In this document: positions 56,549 through 64,000 of the stretch, one piece after another
Numbering within the stretch: the first letter of the stretch is position 1
How the letters are laid out: each line of letters begins with the position of its first letter
Source: Leptasterias polaris
Lineage: Eukaryota > Echinodermata > Asteroidea > Forcipulatida > Asteriidae
Reading direction: 5' to 3'
DNA length: 64,000 nt
Assembly (NCBI GenBank): GCA_037783415.1
Contig: JAZGTN010000009.1
Span: forward strand, 12,896,001-12,960,000
Program-made: the position numbers and the translations under genes
The notes under the pieces: model-generated
The model's database searches: none
What the model was told of the DNA's origin: nothing
The model's input: only the letters and a program-made list of their open reading frames with translations

Positions 56549-57759
56549 CTGTAAGTCAAAGGTCAAAGATCAAAGGTTAAATATGTCATGGACGAGATTC
56601 ACAAATCAGGCCTTTATATCGTTAGGCCAAGTACGCCCTCAAAGCGCCTTACATTTGTACCCGATGTTCATTGGGCCCTAAGCGTATCTGAAACTATCTC
56701 AACTCCTTAGGAGTATGCAGCACCGGTAACCAAATGGGTACACAGGATCTGAGGTTGCTCATCACTATTTAAGTTTCTTGTTCAAGGACAGAAGTTTACT
56801 ACAAGTGTCACCACCACACTTTGAATGATGACTCAGCCACAAAAATTGATTTTGAGTTCGGGGGAAACTGTAAAGTAATTTTGGAATATCTTACAGTTAC
56901 ATGTACACTACTTTTACAGGAACAGCCTCATTGTCACACTGTGTAAAACTAAAACTATCATTAGGTTGAATCACCGACGCGGACGTTGGTGGCGCTATTT
57001 TTATGCCCAAAATAACCTCACCGTGTGTGACCGCATCACCACCGAACCCGTATAGCAAACGATATTGGGGGTGCGGAGTGATCTGATTTTCACAGCTTTG
57101 TGATGGGGCTCCAGCTCGATGGGCGCCATCTTAGATTCATTCATAAATTTCCGATGTATTGTGATAAGTTTCTTCCGTGACCTGTCAATTCTTTGCCTGA
57201 AAAAATAGTGAAATATAGCCCCTGGTTTTTTTAAAAAGAAGTTTGACACGTAATATTTTGTATAGGGGTACCTTGTCGGCGCTTTAATTGTCGAAATATG
57301 AGATTTACGGGGTCTAGTCGACCTAGGGAAAGTTTAGTTGGTGACAAAATCACATTGCCGAAAAAAGTTAGAGGTTCCCGAACATAGCCATGCCGTAACG
57401 GCGATGCGTTTACCGGCGACGATGACCACCGAAATGGACGGCCATACTCCACTTGTTGAGGTATATAATTTGACTATATTTTGGACAAATACAACTAACA
57501 AAGTGAGACAAAGTGAAAAAAATTGTATTTTCGTTGGGAAACTTGTTTTGAAAATTAAAAGCCACAATAAAATGTTCATCAACTCATTCATAAGCCAATG
57601 TTTTGACAGGAATACTTGTGTGTATACAAAATTTCCCATATGTTTGTACACATATGTATGTATCATCAAATGGCATGGTCACATTTTTTTCAGTCAAAGC
57701 GACCATGCCATTTCAGGTAAAAAGTACGACTTTAGAATTGCGATAACTTCAGAACCGCG

Positions 57760-58110
57760 TGGCGTGTCGTGGCCGAGCGGTCTAGGTCACCGGACCTAAG
57801 CTCTGGTGTTTTCAGCAGCAGAGTGTGGGTTCGATACCCGGTCATGACACTTGTGCCCTTGAGCAAGGCACTTAACCATAATTGCTTCGAAAAAGTTGGG
57901 AAGGTAGTGCATTCTGCTCTACCAGACAGGCTCCTAGTGGATGATACCCATGCCTACATCCTTAAGGACTGTGAAGGGGGTAACCCTGTTTCAGCCCCAG
58001 GAGTAGGAGGCAACGTGCCCCTGGTGTCAATTGATTTGGGTTGATAGCCCAAATCAGTTATGTGTAGCCCTCACCTTGAGTGGCCGTCCGTGGCCTTGTG
58101 AGTTAGGCGA
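57760..58110 (+). repeat. tRNA-derived SINE, second subfamily
   Basis: Head TGGCCGAGCGGTCTAGG and GGGTTCGATACCC, then GAGCAAGGCACTTAACCATA. After that a different body (AAAAAGTTGGGAAGGTAGTG ... GCCCAAATCAGTTATG) runs to about 58110. The fragment at 306-455 on minus shares this second body. Confidence 0.65.
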
Positions 58111-58216
58111 TATCTCATTAAAAAAAAACAAAAAAAAAAACGCTTGCGCTATGAAGCTAGGAGACCCCTTGTTAAATAGCAATTTGAAAGCTCTTTCAGA
58201 AAAAGCAAATTCTACC

Positions 58217-60258
58217 TGTCAACACGCCGTCAACACCTCCAGTATACATTTTAAATCGACAAAAGAGGCATAGAACTGTAAAGTATGGGCTAAACATGCT
58301 AAAAGAGAATATACATTGGTTTATTTCACGCGAAAATTGTTATCTCTAAGCAGCATACTGCATAGCCGTTGGCTGCCATCTTGCTTTCTCACATAGCTTG
58401 GACCGGAAACCAGTCAACTCGCCCCCCAGCAAAGTCGCCCACTACAAAGTCGCCCCCAGCAAAGTCGCCCACTACAAAGTCGCCCCCCAGCAAAGTCGCC
58501 CACTACAAAGTCGCCCCCTCACTTACAAAGTCGCCCCCTGTCAAAGTCGCCCCTCACAAAGTCGCCCCTCACAAAGTCGCCCCCTGACAGAGTCGCCCAC
58601 CAACAAAGTCGCCCCCTAACAAAGTCGCCCCCTAACAAAGTCGCCCAGTGTATGGTTGAGCGACGTAAAGCCATATCACAAAAGTTTTTCGTTATTTAAA
58701 CAGTCCGCTGTTCCTTTTGCTTTGTTAAAACACTTCGAAGTTAAAACCTGCACCCAATAACTTTAAAATGAAAACTAACTCTTTTGCGAAAGTCTTGAGA
58801 TTTTTGATGTAAACTTCAAACCCAATTTGTTTACTTTTTTTTTTCCCTCCATGTTGAAGCAAATTTTTGTGCAATGGTAATTGAAAACATTATGGGCTAC
58901 TTGATAAATGAAATACCGCGGCGTCTTTTCTGGGACACTCATCGGCCGTAACTAATTTGATTTTGCATATGTTTATTCCCGTTAATTCTCAACATTATAA
59001 GGTTATGGTGGTTATTTACTTGATAATTTCCCCCCTTGTTTTATTTACTTGTGCTTACATATAAAGAACTAAATTTTATTCGCGAATTTATTAAAAGTTA
59101 TGGTGGTTATTTATTTGTTTTTAAATAAAGTTCTAATTGTTTTTTTAATTCAAAACCTTTTTTTAGTCTATATGTTTTTTAATTGAATAAAATTATGTTA
59201 ACTCTAATACTGATGTGTTTTGATACATTATTTGAAGTTTTATTGTTGTGATAAGTTGACAGGTTGCCTACTTTAATTAAAACCCTAATTAGTCGATCAC
59301 TGATGTATTTTGATAAGATAAGATAAAACTTTATTTTCCCACACTGGGGAAATTCAAACTAGCCTTGATTCAAACACTAGGCCTACAGACAAAATCACTG
59401 AACATGTCATAACAACTGTTTATTGTTAAAACAAATTGATTAAAAATATTAACTAAAAATATCAGGTATAAAAATATGTTTCCGGTATGATAAAAATTAT
59501 GCACAGCATGCTTAATTTAATATTAGAAGGCCAATTCAAAGTTTTTAAAAAGAACATTAGTTATCTAGCGGTAACATTTCGACAAAAGCGGAGAGTTTTC
59601 TCGAAAAGACAAAGCATTCGCCAAGCCTGGAATCTCCAATGGTTGAATCTAAACCGTTAACAAAGGGCGCCCTCACTTAGTGAAATCTTCTTGGGCGACT
59701 TTGTTAGGGGGTGACTTAGTTAGGGGGCGACTTTGTTGGTGGGCGACTCTGTCAGGGGGCGACTTTGTGAGGGGCGACTTTGACAGGGGGCGACTTTGTA
59801 AGTGAGGGGGCGACTTTGTAGTGGGCGACTTTGCTGGGGGGCGACTTTGTAGTGGGCGACTTTGCTGGGGGCGACTTTGTAGGGGGCGACTTTGTAGTGG
59901 GCGACTTTGCTGGGGGGCGAGTTGACTGGTATTCCTTGGACCATACCATTACGCTAAAGGGGCGATTATAATACCCAGCCATCAGCTGCAGCAAGGCGCC
60001 CTCTGTTGGCATGATAATTGCATTACCTGCACACACCCATACATGAACGGTACAGTCCCACCTCCGTGAGAAGGCAAGATGGCGGCCAACGGCTATGCTG
60101 CTTAGAGATAATTTTTTTCGCGTGAAATAAACCCAATTTTCATAAAAGAAATGTAACCTCAAACCAATGTCCTATTCTCTTTTAGCCCATACTTTACAGT
60201 TCTATGCCTCTTTTGTCGATTTAAAATGTATATTGGAGGTGTTGACGGCGTGTTGACG
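58217..60258. mobile_element. Fold-back element with GTCGCCC tandem arrays in both arms
   Basis: Outer arms match in inverse orientation: GTCAACACGCCGTCAACACC ... AATCGACAAAAGAGGCATAG on the left and the complement ending at about 60258. Each arm then carries CCAGTCAACTCGCCCCCC and an array of 14-17 bp units (AAAGTCGCCC(C/A)CTAC), at 58420-58650 on the left and 59690-59930 on the right. The right arm has about 110 extra bp. The AT-rich centre (58680-59640) has no gene. Confidence 0.75.
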
Positions 60259-63200
60259 GTATTTAGTACTAGTAGGACCCTCGACAACTATCAAATCAAC
60301 TTTGAAATTTGATGATTCTACCTACTATATCATCCATGGTCGATGGTGCAATGTGCAACAAACACTTGTATCCCATCATGAATGATGAATGCCTTTAGGG
60401 AAGGGCACCCTCTGTATGTTTGTTGGTACAGCACAGAAATAGTCATTGAATATATATACAACAGGCCTAATTCAATTAGTAATTGTTAATTTATTAACTT
60501 ACGGGCTTAGTTAGGGATAGTTAGGTTAGGGAGGGGCCTAATACTAATAGTAATACCATGACTGCTGTACTACACATACCTACTGAGTACTGTGCTAGGA
60601 CTACACTACGAACAAAAAGAATAACACCTCCAATCATTTATACAATTGTTCTCATCCTCGGCCCATCACCACTCCAGGGTCGCACTAATAAAAACCGACA
60701 ACTGACGTATGACAAGGCCTGACGACAACTGCCGACAACATATTTTAAATGCACTTTAAAACAATGTTTGAACAAAAATAGGAAAAGTTTCCGGAGCACG
60801 CCACCACCTTCTGGACGTTTTTTTTTGTTTTTTTGGGGTCAATATACACCTGAGGATGTATTCTATCGATAGGGTTAGGGCCCCAAAATGTAAAATAAAT
60901 AGTTTTCATAGGGGACCGATTTAAAAAATTTTTTTTTTTTGAAAAATCCTAAAATTTGAAAAATAAAACACACGCTTCTTTCCCCAGTCTTCTTTCCTCC
61001 TCTCTCCCCAGTCTTCTTTCCTCCTCCCCCACTACCTCTCCCCATCATTCACTCTCTCTCTGTGGAAGGAATTGAACATTTACAAGCAATTAAATAATGC
61101 AATGTACTTACCGGGAATTGAACCTGTATCAAGAGAGAACAAATTATATGCACAAGAGCATAGCCTATTTACCGCTAGGCTATGAGGGATTGATACCAAA
61201 ATTGGTTTGATAGTTCTACAAATTTCTCCCATTACCTGTTTAGTAAAAGGTCATAATGAATATTTAATTTTCTATGAATATTAAAATCAGCAGTTATTGT
61301 CGAAAAGTTTGCATAAACTGAATATTCAGGATTTATGAACTAAAACCTGCTTTACATATTAGTCACGTGAAAGGTTCTTTTGGATTATTTCATTAGTACA
61401 AGTCATGGGTAAGTTCATGTTCATAAGGGCAATATCGGGCTATTATTTCCCTTTTTTGAATCATCCTTCAATGGGGGTATGTTTGTAGCGGCAATAGTTA
61501 TGATTATGTGGAATTTGGGCTATTTTTCCCTTTTTTGATTCATCCTTCAATGGGGGTATGTTCATCACATCAGAGGCCACTATAGCTGGCTTACCCATTC
61601 CATAAATCAACAAGTCCTGGTGAATTTTCCAATGCGCATGAACGATGACCGACTCATTGGAGTTACCCGGACACACACACAGCAGGAAAACGAAAACAAA
61701 ATGGTGTTTATTTTCAACGAAGCTTTTGCGATTTTCTGACGCCTTTTTAAGGCCTTTAGAATTGTACAATTTTCCTGTTTTTTGCTGTATATATTCAGTT
61801 AACCCATCTTGACAGGTAAGACTAAAATTTAGAGTAGTCGGCCAGATATTGAGGGAGCTAGAGTGGTGGCGTGCTGCGGAATTTTAGCCCAAAAATAAAC
61901 CGTATCACGAGTCAAATGTATCCAAATCACCTTCAATCTGTTGAAAAAGTTTTGTTTTTAATTGTAAAAAGTTTTTTTTTTACCACGAATTATAACGACA
62001 AGTACCGATCGTCAGGCGTTGTCAGTTGTTCCGTCGGCTTTTTAGTGTGACGCCACTCCAGGTACACTGAGCTAGTCACACTCACTTCACACACTCGCTC
62101 TCACTACTCAGCTCAGACTCAGAGTCAGACTCAGACACTCACACGTCACACTGACTCATCAGGCAGCTCAGCCAATTTCAAAATTTGTCAAAAACCGCAG
62201 GGCATACTATACTTTTTGTTCGACATGATGAGAAGATGAGTCATGAGTGCGACACTTTTGCACAAAACTTTTTAACTATGTGATTATGAATATTTCAGTA
62301 AAAAAAAAATCAAAGAGTATTCAAACAAAGTTTAATTTCAATTATTTATTTTGGTTTTCACTTCAGCACGATAGCGCACAAATCACATGCACTTTTGCTT
62401 TCAAGAGACAGGCATGCATGCACTGCATTGATCGATAAGACTAACATAAATTTGTAACAATGTGAATGTTCTCAACCCAAAACTGAAGAACTCACCGTGT
62501 CATTCTTTATGTTGTCTGAAAATATAAAAACTCAAATGTCAAGCACTTCAAAAATTAAATTACTGAGTTAATGTGAACAGTGAACTTCACGTGTTTGACA
62601 TTTTCTCTTCAAGGTTCATTCACGGACGAGAGCTCCCGGGAAATTAAAATTCACACACTCTGGTGAGAATTTCACAATCACTTACGGAAACTGGTATCCT
62701 GACCACACTGAGGTCATTCCTCGTTTTGAGTCACGTCCAGAAATTGGTCACCTGCTTAAAAAAGTCAGCTCTAAGTCTATCACATAAACAAACTGCGTAA
62801 GACGTCTGGGTACCACATATATTGGGCGATTAAATAGTTGTTTTGGGTTATATTTAAAGCCCAATAGAAATCGAGCAGTGCGGTTTGCATATGAAACATT
62901 TGGGCTACTTAGTTTAGGTGTGTTGCGTGATAGCTCTCAATCTCATCACATGATATTTGGTGATTTACAAAATACAATCCACAGAGACACTACGCGCGCT
63001 GAATGGTAAGCTACATTACAAAATTTGTAAAAATATTACTATTTCGATATAAACGATGAAACATTTTATTAATTCAAAGCTAAATGATAGTGCTTTTACG
63101 CTCACGTATTTTGTTTCATTCCCATGCATCTAACCCTTTTTATTTAGCCCAAATTATCATTATTATTTTTTATTTTAGCCATCTGAATTATTTAATTTTA

Positions 63201-63570
63201 ATTACTAATTTACTATTTAATTAATTATTCATTGACTATGCTTACCGTTATCCGATTACATTATAATTTTGAGATAAAATACAAGATAGAACGGTCCATT
63301 TTGTGGTTGTAATGTAAGAAATCTATTGATAATCATTATTTATTTTGTATTTTTTGTAAACAAGCAAGCTTTTACTATTATAGTTAGCTATCCCCTCCCC
63401 CCTGTCCCCCAACGCTATTGTTTTGATCCTGCCTATGATTTAAATACATTTTATTTTGTCTCCTTTTTTATCATGCCTACTAAGTAGTTCATGTTTAGCT
63501 GTCTGATAGTACTATACTACGTACTAGTAGTAGTACTAGCCTCTAGGCCTATTTTTATTTAAACAACACA
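60259..63570. other. No gene recognised
   Basis: AT-rich and low-complexity DNA: a CT-rich stretch (60975-61060), a near-duplicate pair (TCATCCTTCAATGGGGGTATGTT at about 61461 and 61540), a CA/CT-rich stretch (62040-62150) and the tRNA-like piece at 61109-61190. No exon signal. Confidence 0.5.
61109..61190 (-). repeat. tRNA-like sequence
   Basis: On minus, TAGCCTAGCGGTAAATAGG resembles an A box and GGTTCAATTCCCGG a B box, with the complementary ends of a decayed tRNA or SINE head. The anticodon region is not convincing. Confidence 0.35.
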
Positions 63571-63817
63571 TTAACCCTCCTACTCCTAGTCCTACTCTTG
63601 CTTGGTAACATTTTCCAGTGAGTTGACCAACCATTTGAAACCATTCAACTGCACTGGTTGTGTATGATGGCACAAATGTGCACAGAACTACCTGTGTACA
63701 TGTGTGTACTGTGTAGATGCATTTACCACATAATATTACATTGCAGGCTGGCATAGTTTATCTACCATTCAAAACCACAGTGGATGATATTGAATGGTCA
63801 GACAGTAGAAGGGTTAA
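63571..63817. mobile_element. TTAACCCT-family MITE, 247 bp
   Basis: TTAACCCTCCTACTC at the left, CAGACAGTAGAAGGGTTAA at the right, with perfect TTAA flanks and CCCT termini like piggyBac elements. It carries one unit of the GATATTGAATGGTCAGAC motif. Confidence 0.7.
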
Positions 63818-64000
63818 TTAAATTAGACAATCATGACAATGAGTGAGTGGTAGTACTAGTAGTAGTAGTAGGTAGAGTACTTGTACGTAGTAAGAACTGC
63901 TGTACTGCTGTCCATTAAATTTAAACTGGAAAAACTAACTTTTGTATGGAGTTTTCATTACCGCCCACCCCAATATTTCTTTATATTTTATGTTTTTTCA

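Noticed and set aside
58369..60162. Open frames reading (K)VAP repeats in both arms of the fold-back element
   Set aside because: They simply translate the GTCGCCC tandem units, and all frames of the array are open; no sign of selection for protein.

Overview
The window is animal nuclear DNA: AT-rich, with long introns, GT-AG splice sites and dense transposable-element (TE) remnants. The mix of DIRS-like retroelements, THAP-DDE transposons, L2/CR1-like LINE tails, tRNA-derived SINEs and many TTAA-flanked MITEs suggests an invertebrate deuterostome, most likely an echinoderm and perhaps a sea star. The sea-star guess rests on general familiarity with such repeats, not on a search.

Two host genes are supported, both on the minus strand and both split into exons too short to stand out as ORFs. 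(1) A TRPC-type cation-channel gene has four consecutive coding exons (34951-35128, 29828-29946, 22357-22467, 15697-15993). Their splice phases agree (1, 0, 0, 0). They give about 235 residues: the N-terminal ankyrin-repeat region and the TRP_2 linker domain. The membrane part should lie further left, but no such exon was found between 15697 and base 1. (2) The N-terminal acetyltransferase gene NAA50 (NAT13) has exons 2 to 5 at 56412-56548, 52852-52974, 52004-52070 and 51556-51748. Their phases are perfect and the FPVSY, RRLGIG and HVQI motifs are present. The tiny first coding exon was not found.

Layout of mobile DNA. 3.6-9.4 kb: a minisatellite-like array, then a minus-strand DIRS/PAT-like tyrosine-recombinase retroelement bounded by an 18-bp direct repeat. 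Its reverse transcriptase has lost its palm and its recombinase lacks the C-terminal catalytic part. 11.7-17.3 kb: two almost identical ~0.5-kb copies of an unusual element carrying a 166-bp hairpin, in opposite orientation on either side of TRPC exon 4. One copy carries a 46-bp palindromic insertion with an 8-bp target duplication. 19.7-21.1 kb: one MITE nested in another. 42.5-47.5 kb: a nearly complete ISL2EU/IS4EU-like DNA transposon with 10-bp terminal inverted repeats, a decayed THAP-DDE transposase on plus, and a convergent spliced SWIM zinc-finger gene on minus. 54.4-56.4 kb: LINE and SINE fragments inside a MITE. 58.2-60.3 kb: a fold-back element whose arms carry tandem GTCGCCC-type repeats.

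At least five MITE families (called A to E here) share the terminal pattern TTAA|AGG and probably used a common TTAA-specific transposase. A sixth family starts TTAA|CCCT, as piggyBac elements do. No rRNA gene, confident functional tRNA, CRISPR array or prokaryote-like operon was seen. All repeat boundaries were read by eye and may be off by several bases.
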